Assembly (NCBI RefSeq): GCF_001645105.1
Contig: NZ_LKEG01000052.1
Coordinates: forward strand, 1 to 64,000
Direction of reading: 5' to 3'
Source: Pseudomonas marginalis
GTDB lineage: Bacteria; Pseudomonadota; Gammaproteobacteria; Pseudomonadales; Pseudomonadaceae
DNA: 64,000 nucleotides
A program made the position numbers and the translations under genes. Of this stretch, positions 49,697-58,408 are shown piece by piece. Below the pieces are notes generated by a model, which searched no databases, was not told the origin of the DNA, and saw only the letters and a list, made by a program, of their open reading frames with translations. Position 1 is the stretch's first letter, and each line of letters begins with the position of its first letter.

Positions 49697-50111
49697 TGTG
49701 CTGCTCAGTGAAGTGGAGACGCTAAGGCGCCTGCGCCGGCACCGTGCGGATCGGGCCGAGCGCGCCCTGCGTGAGGCTAAGCGTGCCCAGCAGGCCCTGC
49801 TTGCGAATATCCAGCAGGCCCAGGATGCGCTTGAACACACTCGGCAAGAGGAGGCCCTGCAAAGTGCTCGGTTGCTCAGCCAGCACCAGGGGCAGGTACT
49901 GACCTTGAAAGCCCTGAGGTCCTGGGGCGGCCAGGAGCGTTCCTTGTCTGCCAATACCCGGCGGGACATGGGGCAGTTGGAGGCCTTGCAGGGGCGGCGC
50001 GAAGAGAAGCAAACCCGCGTCGGCACAGCCCAGAAACAGGTCACTGAATGCCTGCGGCAGGTGGAAAAACTTCAGGAGCTATCCCTTTTATTGGCGCAGG
50101 AGCCGACATGA
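49683..50111 (+). CDS. hrpO: HrpO / SctO stalk protein
   Basis: The 142-residue protein is almost wholly a charged coiled coil rich in Arg, Glu, Gln and Leu, as in the YscO/FliJ family. Such stalks link the ATPase to the export gate. Sequence similarity in this family is low, so the call rests on size, coiled-coil nature and position between hrcN and hrpP. It overlaps hrcN by 14 bases and hrpP by 4 (ATGA). Confidence 0.85.
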   Translation: MSHSDVLLSEVETLRRLRRHRADRAERALREAKRAQQALLANIQQAQDALEHTRQEEALQSARLLSQHQGQVLTLKALRSWGGQERSLSANTRRDMGQLEALQGRREEKQTRVGTAQKQVTECLRQVEKLQELSLLLAQEPT

Positions 50112-50566
50112 CCCAGGTTTCAGATAAACCCGCTGAACGTCCACGCCGACGTGATCCGCGAGAGGAGCGAGAACCCGGGGGCGCAGGTGGGGTGCCTGCG
50201 GAGCTGACGCGGTTGTTTGCCCAGTGTTGGGTCGCTGACGATGAGGGCTCAGGGGCGCAGGCGTCCCTGTTCGGAACCCGGGCGTCGGGCGATGTTGTCA
50301 TGATCGGGGCGCTTGCCGAGCAACTGGCGCCGCGTCTGCAGGCCGCGCCCCAGTGGCCGCTCAAGGCGGTCTTGTACTTGCCCCGCCTGGGGCGGATCAA
50401 CGCCAGTGTGCGCCGTGAACAAGGTGCCTGGAGTATCGACCTGGAGGCGGAGGAAGCTGCGACGGCGCGTTGGTTAAGCGGCGTGCGGCAACAGTGTGAG
50501 GATCGGTTTGCGGCCACGCTGGGTCAGCCGGTCAGCCTGCATCTGCCCACTGTCGGCTGCGCATGA
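50108..50566 (+). CDS. hrpP: HrpP / SctP substrate-specificity protein
   Basis: The 152-residue protein corresponds to HrpP (YscP/FliK-like), which controls pilus length or the switch of substrates and is itself secreted in P. syringae. The N-terminal part is polar and Arg/Glu/Pro-rich (MTQVSDKPAERPRRRDPREE). The C-terminal part is compact (LKAVLYLPRLGRINASVRREQGAWSIDLEAEE). The ATG at 50108 overlaps the hrpO stop and is preferred over an upstream ATG at 50048 inside hrpO. It overlaps hrcQ by 4 bases. Confidence 0.85.
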   Translation: MTQVSDKPAERPRRRDPREEREPGGAGGVPAELTRLFAQCWVADDEGSGAQASLFGTRASGDVVMIGALAEQLAPRLQAAPQWPLKAVLYLPRLGRINASVRREQGAWSIDLEAEEAATARWLSGVRQQCEDRFAATLGQPVSLHLPTVGCA

Positions 50567-51576
50567 TAGTGCCGCTGCTGACAGTGCCTTTGGTTAAGAG
50601 CAGCACGGTTGCCGCGCGACGTCGACTGGGCCGTGGCCTGAGCCTGGCGTTTCAGGTGGCCGGGCAGGGTGGCCAGTTGCGGCTCGAGCCTGGGCGTGCC
50701 CCCGCAAGAGGCGAAGCGGTGTGCTTCGAAACGGTGTGTGGCGTGCTGGCGCTCGCCGAAGCCGGTCCGTTGCTCAGCCTGCTGGGCGAGTGCCCTGTGA
50801 CGTTGGCCCCCTCCGGCAACGATCCGGATTCCTGGTTCTGGGAGCTGTTCCAGCTTCACCTGAGTCCTCAGGTGCGAGCCTTGTTGGGCTATGTGCGATT
50901 GCTGGAGACCGACCGACCCAAGGCGTTTGGCTGCCGACTCAGTGTGACCCTGGGGCAAACCCGGGTCGAGGGGTATGTGTGGCTGAGCCCCGAGAGTTTC
51001 CTGGCGTTGTGCGATGCCGGCCCGTGGCGTGGCCGCGCCGGGCCGATGCCCGCGTCGTTTCGACTGGCTATCGCGGTGACCCTTGGGCGTTTGCAGTTAC
51101 CGATCGCGCAAGCACGCAGCCTGCGGGTCGGTGATGTGCTGGTGCTTGAGCAGAGCTTTTTTCTAGCCCAGGGCAATGGCTACGTACAGGTTGGCACACA
51201 CCGATTGCATGGGTGCATTGACGATGACAGTGGGCCGTTGTGCCTGACCCTTACTTCAATCGAGGAGACGTCTGTGGACGAAGAATTCATAGCCCCCCAC
51301 TACGCCGGGGAAGAAGACGATGAACCCGTGACGGACGTATTCGGTCACGAGCCATTCGATGAACTGAGCATGGCGCTGAACGTACGCTGCGGCACGTTGA
51401 ACCTCACCCTGGGCGAGTTGCGCAACCTCGCGCCGGGCGCGGTGCTGGGCATTGCCGGTTACGCACCGGGCATGGCGGGCCTCTATTACGGTGATCGGCC
51501 TATTGGCCAGGGACAGTTGGTGGAAGTCGACGGGCGCCTGGGTTTGCAGTTGTCGCGCGTGATGTTCGGTCGATGA
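50563..51576 (+). CDS. hrcQ: HrcQ / SctQ cytoplasmic ring protein, unsplit
   Basis: The 337-residue protein builds the cytoplasmic sorting platform. The N-terminal part corresponds to HrcQA. The C-terminal surface-presentation (SpoA) domain corresponds to HrcQB (residues about 265-337, LSMALNVRCGTLNLTLGELRNLAPG...LQLSRVMFG). In P. syringae these are two genes; here one open frame covers both with an acidic joint (SVDEEFIAPHYAGEEDDEP, near residue 238). An internal start could still give the short form, as in other SctQ proteins. It overlaps hrpP and hrcR by 4 bases each. Confidence 0.92.
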   Translation: MIVPLLTVPLVKSSTVAARRRLGRGLSLAFQVAGQGGQLRLEPGRAPARGEAVCFETVCGVLALAEAGPLLSLLGECPVTLAPSGNDPDSWFWELFQLHLSPQVRALLGYVRLLETDRPKAFGCRLSVTLGQTRVEGYVWLSPESFLALCDAGPWRGRAGPMPASFRLAIAVTLGRLQLPIAQARSLRVGDVLVLEQSFFLAQGNGYVQVGTHRLHGCIDDDSGPLCLTLTSIEETSVDEEFIAPHYAGEEDDEPVTDVFGHEPFDELSMALNVRCGTLNLTLGELRNLAPGAVLGIAGYAPGMAGLYYGDRPIGQGQLVEVDGRLGLQLSRVMFGR

Positions 51577-52226
51577 TACTGCAAGGGTTGGACCCCTTAG
51601 TCCTGGCGGTATTTTTGGCGGCATTGTCGTTGATGCCCATGCTGTTGGTCGTCTGTACGGCGTTCTTGAAGATCGTGATTGTGCTGATGATCACCCGCAA
51701 CGCCATCGGCGTGCAGCAGGTGCCGCCGAGCATGGCTATCAATGGCATCGCGCTTGCGACCACGCTATTTATCATGGCGCCGGTAGGGTATGAAATTGCC
51801 GAGAGCGTCAAAGCTTCGCCTCTTGACCTGAGTAACGTGCAAACGCTGCTGCAGACGGCAAATGAAGCCATCAAACCGTTGCGTGCCTTCATGCTGCGCA
51901 ACATCGACCCGGATGTGCTGACGCACCTGCTGGAAAACACTGCACGCCTGTGGCCCGCGCAAATGGCCCAGGAGGTGCAACGCGAAGACCTGATCCTGCT
52001 GATCCCGGCGTTCGTGCTGTCGCAACTGCAGGCGGGGTTCGAGATAGGCTTCCTGATCTACATCCCCTTCATCGTCATCGATTTGATTGTCTCCAACCTG
52101 CTGCTGGCGCTGGGCATGCAAATGGTCTCGCCGATGACCATTTCCCTGCCCCTCAAACTGCTGTTGTTCGTGATGGTGTCCGGCTGGTCGCGTTTGCTCG
52201 ACAGCCTGTTCCTTTCCTATCTATGA
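51573..52226 (+). CDS. hrcR: HrcR / SctR export gate protein
   Basis: The 217-residue membrane protein is a FliP-type core subunit of the export gate. It has four hydrophobic segments. Family motifs are LSLMPMLLVVCTAFLKIVIVLMITRNAIGVQQVPPSMAING compressed into the first 55 residues (key part NAIGVQQVPP), and FVLSQLQAGFEIGFLIYIPFIVIDLIVSN near residue 150. Length as usual. Overlaps hrcQ by 4 bases; hrcS follows after 7 bases. Confidence 0.96.
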   Translation: MILQGLDPLVLAVFLAALSLMPMLLVVCTAFLKIVIVLMITRNAIGVQQVPPSMAINGIALATTLFIMAPVGYEIAESVKASPLDLSNVQTLLQTANEAIKPLRAFMLRNIDPDVLTHLLENTARLWPAQMAQEVQREDLILLIPAFVLSQLQAGFEIGFLIYIPFIVIDLIVSNLLLALGMQMVSPMTISLPLKLLLFVMVSGWSRLLDSLFLSYL

Positions 52227-52233
52227 GGGGCTT

Positions 52234-52497
52234 ATGGAACCAATCGTACTGTTCAAGCAGGGCATGTTGCTGGTGGTGGTGCTGTCGGCACCGCCTTTGT
52301 TGGTGGCGGTGGTGGTAGGCGTGATGACGTCGCTGGTCCAGGCACTGATGCAGGTGCAGGACCAGACGCTACCCTTCGGCATCAAGCTGGTGGCGGTGGG
52401 GATCACACTGATCATGACCGGCCGCTGGATAGGCGTGGAGTTGATCCAACTGATCAACCTGACCTTTGACATGATCGGCCGCTCGGCCCTGAACTGA
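52234..52497 (+). CDS. hrcS: HrcS / SctS export gate protein
   Basis: The 87-residue protein is the FliQ-type subunit with two membrane helices. The family motif is TSLVQALMQVQDQTLPFGIKL near residues 31-51 (core QVQDQTLPF). It packs around HrcR and HrcT to form the gate through the inner membrane. The size is normal. It lies between hrcR and hrcT with gaps of 7 and 10 bases. Confidence 0.95.
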   Translation: MEPIVLFKQGMLLVVVLSAPPLLVAVVVGVMTSLVQALMQVQDQTLPFGIKLVAVGITLIMTGRWIGVELIQLINLTFDMIGRSALN

Positions 52498-52507
52498 GGG
52501 CCTGCCC

Positions 52508-53296
52508 GTGCTGCTCTATCTCGAGTATTTGCCCAGCCTGGTGATCGGCATGGCGCGGATCTACCCCTGCGGCATCCTGGTGGCGGCGTTCTGTTTCCAG
52601 CATATAAGGGGCATGCCGCGCCATACCCTCGTGATGGTCTTGGCATTGATGCCTGCGCCGGGTATCTATGCGGCGTTGGCAGGCCAGGATTACTCCGCGA
52701 TTCTATTGGGGGCGCTGGTGCTCAAGGAGGTGGCCTTGGGGGTTCTATTGGGCGTGCTGCTGGCGATGCCGTTCTGGATGTTCGAGTCAGTGGGGGCGCT
52801 GCTGGATAACCAACGCGGCGCTTTGGCTGGCGGCCAGCTCAACCCCTCGTTGGGGCCGGATGCGACGCCGATTGGACACTTGTTCAAGCAACTGGCGATT
52901 TTCCTGCTGATGGTGAGCCTGGGGTTGGGCACGCTGACTCAGGTGATCTGGGACAGCTACCTGATCTGGCCTCCCACCGCATGGTTCCCGCTGCCGGCGG
53001 CGAATGGCATGAACGTGTTCATCGACCTGTTGGGTGACACCTTCACGCACATGTTGCTCTACGCCGCGCCCTTTATCGCGGTCTTGCTGTTGCTGGAGTT
53101 CGGCATCGCGCTGCTGGGGGTCTACAGCCAACAGTTACAAGTCAGTACGCTGGCACCACCGGTCAAGAGTCTGGCGGGGATCGGTATTCTCTTGCTCTAC
53201 TTTGCGCTGTTGCAGGACCTGATCGTCGGGCGCATGGGGCTGTTGGGCGATCTTAAACATTCACTGAGGTTGTTGATCAAGGTCGCCATCCCATGA
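52508..53296 (+). CDS. hrcT: HrcT / SctT export gate protein
   Basis: The 262-residue FliR-type membrane protein has six hydrophobic segments and belongs to the export gate core. Family segments include ALVLKEVALGVLLGVLLAMPFWMFESVGALLDNQRGA near residues 70-105 (core GALLDNQRGA) and LLLLEFGIALLGVYSQQLQVSTLA. It starts with GTG at 52508, and the stop overlaps the hrcU start by 4 bases. Confidence 0.94.
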   Translation: MLLYLEYLPSLVIGMARIYPCGILVAAFCFQHIRGMPRHTLVMVLALMPAPGIYAALAGQDYSAILLGALVLKEVALGVLLGVLLAMPFWMFESVGALLDNQRGALAGGQLNPSLGPDATPIGHLFKQLAIFLLMVSLGLGTLTQVIWDSYLIWPPTAWFPLPAANGMNVFIDLLGDTFTHMLLYAAPFIAVLLLLEFGIALLGVYSQQLQVSTLAPPVKSLAGIGILLLYFALLQDLIVGRMGLLGDLKHSLRLLIKVAIP

Positions 53297-54390
53297 GCGA
53301 TTCCGGCGAAAAAAAGCACCCCGCGTCAGCCAAGAAACTGCGTGACCAGCGCAAGAAAGGCCAGGTCGCCCAAAGCCAGGACGTTGCAAAGCTGCTGGCA
53401 TTGACGGCCATCAGCGAGATCGCCTTGTTCACCGCCGAGACCAGCCTGCAACGTTTCCAGCAACTGATGCTACTGCCGTTGTCACGCCTGACCCAGCCCT
53501 TTACGCGAGCGCTGGAAGAAGTGCTGTTTGAGGGGATGACCGTGTTTTTTTCGTTCGCCCTGTTGATGGTCGGGGTGGCGATTACCACGAAGCTGATCAG
53601 CAGTTGGATGCAGTTCGGGTTGCTGTTCGCTCCCGAGACGCTGAAGCTGGATTTCAATCGCCTCAACCCTATCAGCCAAGTCAAGCAGATGTTCTCTGCC
53701 CAGCAGTTGATGAACCTGCTGATGAGCGTTGCGAAGGCCTGCCTGATTGCTTCGATTCTGTATGGGGTGATCTGGCCCTCATTGGGCACGCTGATCAACC
53801 TGGCCACCAGCGATCTGCAAAGTTACATCCTGGCGTTGATTGCGCTGTTTCGTCACTTGCTGCATGTCTGCCTCGGTATGCTGCTGGTGCTGGCGCTTAT
53901 CGACCTGATCATGGTGAGGCACTTTTTCGCCAAGCGCATGCGCATGACCCAGGTGGAGGTGGTCAAGGAGTACAAGGACATGGAGGGTGACCCCCACGTC
54001 AAAGGGCAGCGGCGTTCGCTGGCGTATCAATTGGCCCAGGAAGAGCCCAAGGTCAAGCTGCCCAAGCTGGAGGAGTCCGACATGCTGGTGGTCAACCCGA
54101 CGCACTTTGCTGTCGCCCTGTATTACCGCCCCGGTAAAACGCCGCTGCCGATGCTGGTGAGCAAAGGCACCGACGATGAAGCGCGCACATTGATCCGCCG
54201 CGCCAAGGCGGCCGATGTGCCGGTGATCCAATGCGTATGGCTGGCGCGCACGCTCTACACGAAAAAGCTGGGCGCAAGCATCCCGCGCGAGACCTTGCGG
54301 GCCGTGGCGCTGATCTACCGCACCTTGCGCGAGCTTGATGATGAGGCTAAGCGCGAAACCCTGGAATTGCCGGAGCTTGAACGGCGCTGA
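53293..54390 (+). CDS. hrcU: HrcU / SctU autoprotease and switch protein
   Basis: The 365-residue FlhB-type protein has four membrane helices (about residues 30-215). Its cytoplasmic domain cleaves itself at the NPTH motif, seen intact at residues 268-271 (LVVNPTHFAVALYY). Cleavage is needed for the change of substrate class. The N-terminus (SGEKKHPASAKKLRDQRKKGQVAQS) is typical. It is the last gene of the plus-strand operon. Its stop is directly adjacent to the stop of convergent hrpV. Confidence 0.96.
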   Translation: MSDSGEKKHPASAKKLRDQRKKGQVAQSQDVAKLLALTAISEIALFTAETSLQRFQQLMLLPLSRLTQPFTRALEEVLFEGMTVFFSFALLMVGVAITTKLISSWMQFGLLFAPETLKLDFNRLNPISQVKQMFSAQQLMNLLMSVAKACLIASILYGVIWPSLGTLINLATSDLQSYILALIALFRHLLHVCLGMLLVLALIDLIMVRHFFAKRMRMTQVEVVKEYKDMEGDPHVKGQRRSLAYQLAQEEPKVKLPKLEESDMLVVNPTHFAVALYYRPGKTPLPMLVSKGTDDEARTLIRRAKAADVPVIQCVWLARTLYTKKLGASIPRETLRAVALIYRTLRELDDEAKRETLELPELERR

Positions 54391-54741
54391 TCAGCGGATC
54401 GAGCTGGTATCCAAGGCTTGCAGGCCGGCCAGTGACAGCATCCGGCTGAGGATCTTGTCGAGCGCGCTGTTGGAGGCAGGCAGTGCGTGCCAGATCACCA
54501 GGGCGTACTGGGCGTCGAGGTAAACAAAACACCCATCGAACGCCAGCGCGTGCTCACAGCGAAGCTCCAATACCCGCTGCAATTGCCCGGTCTGCAGCGC
54601 TTCGCGAGCGACTTGCAGGGCGAGTCCCGGGCGATCTCCAGCGTGCAGTGCGCTTACCTTGATACCGGGCGCGAGCGGCAGGTGAGCAGCAGTGCCGCTC
54701 ACCAGGTTGTCCAGAAATACCTTGCGTTGATCGTCGGGCAT
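54391..54741 (-). CDS. hrpV: HrpV-type regulator/chaperone
   Basis: The 116-residue protein occupies the place of HrpV, the last gene of the hrpF-hrpG-hrcC-hrpT-hrpV operon of P. syringae, and has its size. In P. syringae HrpV binds HrpS and restrains activation, while HrpG relieves it. The sequence has no signal peptide and looks like a small alpha/beta protein (AREALQTGQLQRVLELRCEHALAFDG). Assignment rests mainly on order and size. It is separated from hrpT by 11 bases, and its stop directly abuts hrcU. Confidence 0.75.
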   Translation of the reverse strand: MPDDQRKVFLDNLVSGTAAHLPLAPGIKVSALHAGDRPGLALQVAREALQTGQLQRVLELRCEHALAFDGCFVYLDAQYALVIWHALPASNSALDKILSRMLSLAGLQALDTSSIR

Positions 54742-54752
54742 TTACGAGGACC

Positions 54753-54956
54753 TCACCGTTCCAGCGATACCGTCTGGTAATCCGCACGTTCGCCGGCGGG
54801 GCCCGGCTCAACGCGCATTTGCGGCGGCCACCAGATCACCATCTTGTCCTTGGTCGATTGTGGGCGTGAGCACGAATCGCCCTTACAAGTGGGGGTGCAG
54901 CCGGCGACGAGCAGTGCAGCGCCGATCAGCATGACGCACAGTACAGGGTGTTTCAT
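54753..54956 (-). CDS. hrpT: HrpT-type lipoprotein
   Basis: The 67-residue protein has a lipoprotein signal peptide with lipobox VAGC (MLIGAALLVAGCTPTCKGDSC). The short mature part contains three more cysteines or nearby polar residues and KMVIWWPP. HrpT of P. syringae is a small outer-membrane lipoprotein, probably the pilotin of the secretin HrcC. The gene overlaps hrcC by 4 bases, the same order as in P. syringae. Confidence 0.85.
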   Translation of the reverse strand: MKHPVLCVMLIGAALLVAGCTPTCKGDSCSRPQSTKDKMVIWWPPQMRVEPGPAGERADYQTVSLER

Positions 54957-57097
54957 GGCGTGGCCTTCTGAGTGGGAGTGATCAAGGAGGGGCGGGGCAC
55001 ACTGAGGTGTTCATCCTTCACCACGGGGCGCATGGCAATAAACACCTCGGCTTCTTCACCCGGTTTGAGCCAGGCACGCGGCCATACGGTGACTGCCAGG
55101 GTCTGCGAGTTGCTGCATTCCTTTTCATCGATACGCACATTGCGTTTGAACTGGTTGCGCAGTACCACCACCGCCACGTTGTAGTCCGGACCGGCGTACC
55201 ACTGGCTGCGCTCGGTATTCAGCGCCAGCAAGTCACGCGTGCTGCACAAGGTGTTCAGCCCCAGCGGCATCGGCGCGGCGTTGAACGCTTTGGGCACTTC
55301 CCCACTGACCAGGCGGGCCAGCGTCGTGATGATGTCACTGCGTTTGATCACCGGCTGATGCGGCGAATAGCGCCTGGCCAGTGGTGTGAGGGCCGCTTGT
55401 AACTCAGCCTGGTCGTCCTGTGGCAAGTAGCGCGACGGGTCGTCCTGGTCGCCGATGACGCGCGGGGTGAGGATGAATAGGCGTTCACGGCGATTGTTGT
55501 GGCGTTCTGTCGAAGAGAACAGCGCCTTGCCCAGCAACGGAATATCCCCCAGCAGCGGAATCTTCTTTTGCTGGTCGGAACTGTCTGTGACATGGAAGCC
55601 ACCCACTACCAGCGAACGCTTCTCCCGCATCACGGCCTGGGTGCTGACCTTGCCCCGGCGAACGTCGGGGTGATTGGGGTCTCGCTCGGGATTGGTTTCG
55701 TCGAAATTACCGTCTTCGATATCGACGACCAAATGGATCTGGTGAACGCCGCGGCCCGTCGTTACCCGGGGAACCACTTGGAGGCTGGTGCCCACCGTGA
55801 CAGGCAAAATGGTTGCGTAATCTCTGCCGGGGGAGATGTATTGGGTGCGGTTGAAGTCGATCACCGCCGGCTGGTTTTCCAGGGTGAGCACCGAAGGGTT
55901 GGAGACCATGGTTGCCAGGCCCTTGGCCTCCAGTGCGCGGATGTCGGCGTAAAAACGATCACGGTTTTCAATCGACACCTGCGACGAGGTGCCTGGTGCC
56001 ATGTTGACGCCTCCGCGGAAGCGACTGTTCTGGAAACCCCAGTTCACCCCGAATTCACGCAATTGCGTACGTTCGATATCGAGAATGATTGCGTCGATTT
56101 CGATCAACTTGCGCGCGACGTCGAGTTGAGTGATCAGGTCGCGGTACATGGCCTGGCGTTCCGGCAGGTCATAGATCAGCACAGCGTTATTGCGCACATC
56201 GGCTTCGACGCGGATCCGGCTCTTGGAGACCGGGGCGCGTGGCGTGACTGTCGGACCCGTGTCCAATTGTCCTGCGTTGCCATTTGCACCGAGCATTTGG
56301 CCCAGTAACGGATTGCCCAGCCGAGGTACATTGGGGGTTAGAGGGGACGGCTGGGATGAATCGGGTTGGCTCATCCCCGTTAGCGTCGAGGCTGAGCGGG
56401 GCTCCAAGAGTCCCCGCAAAATGTTCGCGACGCCGGGGACAATGAGCTTTTCACCGCGGTAGTCCACTTTGCGGTCTGCGGCATTGGCGAACTTGAGTGG
56501 GAAGCTGAGCACGCTCTGTTTTTCATCCGCCGAGCGGCGTTTGCTGCTGAACTGTTTGATCTGTTCGATGTAGGTTTTGGGGCCGGAGACCAGTACGACA
56601 CCGTCTTCAGGCAATTCGCCCCAGCCGAAACGGCTATCAAGCAGGCCGATATCGGTCAGCGCTTGCTTGAGGTCGGAAATAGTTTCCGAGGAGACTTCCA
56701 GGCGCGCGGATTCCTGCTGGTCCAACGTGCTGATGAACAGGGTGTTGTTGTAGAGGTACCACTGAAAACGGTGCTCAACGCCGAGTCTATCCAGCATGGA
56801 TTGCGGGGTATTCGCGCGGATCTTGCCGTTGACGTCGCCCTCCAGCAAGCCTTCGATTTGCAGTTGCGTGCCAAAGGTCTGGGCGAAGTCTTCGAGCACT
56901 TCACGTAGCGGTTTATGGTCGGCCTCGTAGGCGTAGGCGGTGTTTTTCCATTCTGGGGGGATGGCACCCAAGGTGTTTTCCACTGGCGCCAGCAGGCAGG
57001 ACAGCAGGAGCATGCTGCTCCAAAGTGTTCGTCTGGATGAAGCACCAGGCGAGTCTTGGCGCAACAAGCCGCGCCGCTTGTGGGTCTTGTTATTCAT
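54953..57097 (-). CDS. hrcC: HrcC / SctC outer-membrane secretin
   Basis: The 714-residue secretin forms the outer-membrane ring. It has a long N-terminal export signal (basic stretch HKRRGLLRQ, hydrophobic stretch near residues 27-40). Periplasmic N domains start with WKNTAYAYEADHKPLREVLEDFAQTFG, and the secretin core has LTLENQPAVIDFNRTQYIS, SQQKKIPLLGDIPLLGKALF (key VPLLGDIP-type motif) and LFILTPRVI. The ATG at 57097 (MNNKTHKRRG) is favoured, because earlier frame sequence overlaps hrpG and is not signal-like. It lies 14 bases after hrpG. Confidence 0.94.
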   Translation of the reverse strand: MNNKTHKRRGLLRQDSPGASSRRTLWSSMLLLSCLLAPVENTLGAIPPEWKNTAYAYEADHKPLREVLEDFAQTFGTQLQIEGLLEGDVNGKIRANTPQSMLDRLGVEHRFQWYLYNNTLFISTLDQQESARLEVSSETISDLKQALTDIGLLDSRFGWGELPEDGVVLVSGPKTYIEQIKQFSSKRRSADEKQSVLSFPLKFANAADRKVDYRGEKLIVPGVANILRGLLEPRSASTLTGMSQPDSSQPSPLTPNVPRLGNPLLGQMLGANGNAGQLDTGPTVTPRAPVSKSRIRVEADVRNNAVLIYDLPERQAMYRDLITQLDVARKLIEIDAIILDIERTQLREFGVNWGFQNSRFRGGVNMAPGTSSQVSIENRDRFYADIRALEAKGLATMVSNPSVLTLENQPAVIDFNRTQYISPGRDYATILPVTVGTSLQVVPRVTTGRGVHQIHLVVDIEDGNFDETNPERDPNHPDVRRGKVSTQAVMREKRSLVVGGFHVTDSSDQQKKIPLLGDIPLLGKALFSSTERHNNRRERLFILTPRVIGDQDDPSRYLPQDDQAELQAALTPLARRYSPHQPVIKRSDIITTLARLVSGEVPKAFNAAPMPLGLNTLCSTRDLLALNTERSQWYAGPDYNVAVVVLRNQFKRNVRIDEKECSNSQTLAVTVWPRAWLKPGEEAEVFIAMRPVVKDEHLSVPRPSLITPTQKATP

Positions 57098-57111
57098 AGA
57101 GAGTTCTCTGG

Positions 57112-57504
57112 TTAATACGGCAGTGAACGCAGCGAGGTGGGTTTGAGAGGCTGGAGTGGGCGAGCAACGCGCGCGAACGTGGCACGCCATATGTCGCGCT
57201 GGTTGAGCAGGGTTTCAAGACAATCGAACACCTGTGCCTCTCCCGGTCCATCGCGCAAGGTTTGAATTAGCCAAAGCTCGCCACTATCGGCTTTTCGCCC
57301 CAATGTGCCCGAAAAAAGGTTCATGCTGACGGCGCCCAAGCGCAGCCAACTTTGCAATGTCGTGTTATCTGAAGGCGTCGAGGTCAACTGAACCTCCAGT
57401 CGTATGAAGGCCTCCTGACGTTTTAAAGTGATCCTGTCGTCGCCTTCAAATAACGTGAGTTGTTCTGCGCGACTATTCAGCCAAGCACAGGCGAGATCGT
57501 TCAT
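57112..57504 (-). CDS. hrpG: HrpG-type chaperone-like protein
   Basis: The 130-residue protein holds the position of HrpG between hrpF and hrcC. It has the look of a type III chaperone: acidic, alpha/beta, with EAFIRLEVQLTSTPS and GELWLIQTLRDGPGEAQVFDCLETLL. HrpG in P. syringae binds HrpV and frees HrpS. The ATG at 57504 follows the hrpF stop after one base (TAAGATG), so translation is coupled. A TTG start at 57522 would overlap hrpF. The call relies on order and size. Confidence 0.75.
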   Translation of the reverse strand: MNDLACAWLNSRAEQLTLFEGDDRITLKRQEAFIRLEVQLTSTPSDNTTLQSWLRLGAVSMNLFSGTLGRKADSGELWLIQTLRDGPGEAQVFDCLETLLNQRDIWRATFARVARPLQPLKPTSLRSLPY

Positions 57505-57505
57505 C

Positions 57506-57715
57506 TTATTGGAAGCTTTCAATAGCTGTTTTTAGAGACAGGTGCTCAATCCGAAGATTCTCAGTGAACAGCGCGTTAGTAACTGTCATTCGTTTTGTTA
57601 AATCAAAGAATAGCTCAGCATCCTGAACCTCCCCCATCTGGAAAGCGTCATAGTTTTTGAATGCAGAATCGGCAATTTTCAATGCTTGTTGCGAGAGCGT
57701 CTTAGGGACGGTCAT
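57506..57715 (-). CDS. hrpF: HrpF-type small protein
   Basis: The 69-residue helical protein (MTVPKTLSQQALKIADSAFKNYDAF) matches HrpF of P. syringae in size, helical nature and place before hrpG. HrpF is needed for secretion and is thought to act as a small co-chaperone for the pilin. AAAGGAAT precedes the ATG. In P. syringae a hrp box stands before hrpF; none is visible in the 88-base spacer here, so transcription probably comes from the hrpA promoter. Confidence 0.78.
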   Translation of the reverse strand: MTVPKTLSQQALKIADSAFKNYDAFQMGEVQDAELFFDLTKRMTVTNALFTENLRIEHLSLKTAIESFQ

Positions 57716-57803
57716 GATTATTCCTTTTGGGTTCTATTATTGAGATTTAATTGACCAATCAGGTTTGATCGTTGAACGTGATTAACGCATAAACCACACA
57801 GCG

Positions 57804-58400
57804 TCAGATTTCGATTCGAAACTCTTTTCTGTGTTTGAAAAAAGAGGCGAGCATAGAACTCCAGTTAATATGAAAGTCGCCCTCATCGGTTTTCAATATC
57901 AGTGTTTGCGGGAGGATCGTCTCGTCTGCATGAAGTTTCCAAACGGTGATCTGTTCAGACGCAAGGCAGTGTCTTATCTCATCAAAATCTTCAGGGTGGC
58001 AGAGTAGGATCGCGCTGATCTCGTGGACTTGGTTCGTTAGCAATTGTTTCAGAAGAGCCGCCAGCCTAGTGGGCGCTGCCGTTTCATCCAGCAGGCATCG
58101 AATCGCCTCATTGGTGATCGAACTCGCATATTGCTCGAGCTTGTCGCACATCGCTTGACGGTCGTGCTCCCAACGTTTGAGCTGAGCATCAGCGCGTCGC
58201 CAGATTTCCAGTGATGCTTGCTCCTGCAACGCTTCGCATTTTTTTTCCGTCAAACACAGCAGCTCCTCCGCCCGGTCATTTGCGTGCCTCAAGAGCTGCT
58301 CTGCCTGCTTCCAATTGGCAAGCTCTTCCCGTGGGATCAGGTTGCGAGGCAACCCGGGCTTGTCTTGGGACAACTCGATGGAAAGTCGGCATAACATCAC
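57804..58400 (-). CDS. hrpE: HrpE / SctL stator protein
   Basis: The 198-residue protein is the FliH/SctL-type regulator that binds the ATPase HrcN and connects it to the HrcQ ring. A central helical stretch (about residues 30-100: QAEQLLRHANDRAEELLCLTEKKCEALQEQAS) is followed by a compact C-terminal domain. It lies after hrpD by 8 bases and has the order of the P. syringae hrpA operon. Confidence 0.85.
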   Translation of the reverse strand: MMLCRLSIELSQDKPGLPRNLIPREELANWKQAEQLLRHANDRAEELLCLTEKKCEALQEQASLEIWRRADAQLKRWEHDRQAMCDKLEQYASSITNEAIRCLLDETAAPTRLAALLKQLLTNQVHEISAILLCHPEDFDEIRHCLASEQITVWKLHADETILPQTLILKTDEGDFHINWSSMLASFFKHRKEFRIEI

Positions 58401-58408
58401 TGATCTCC

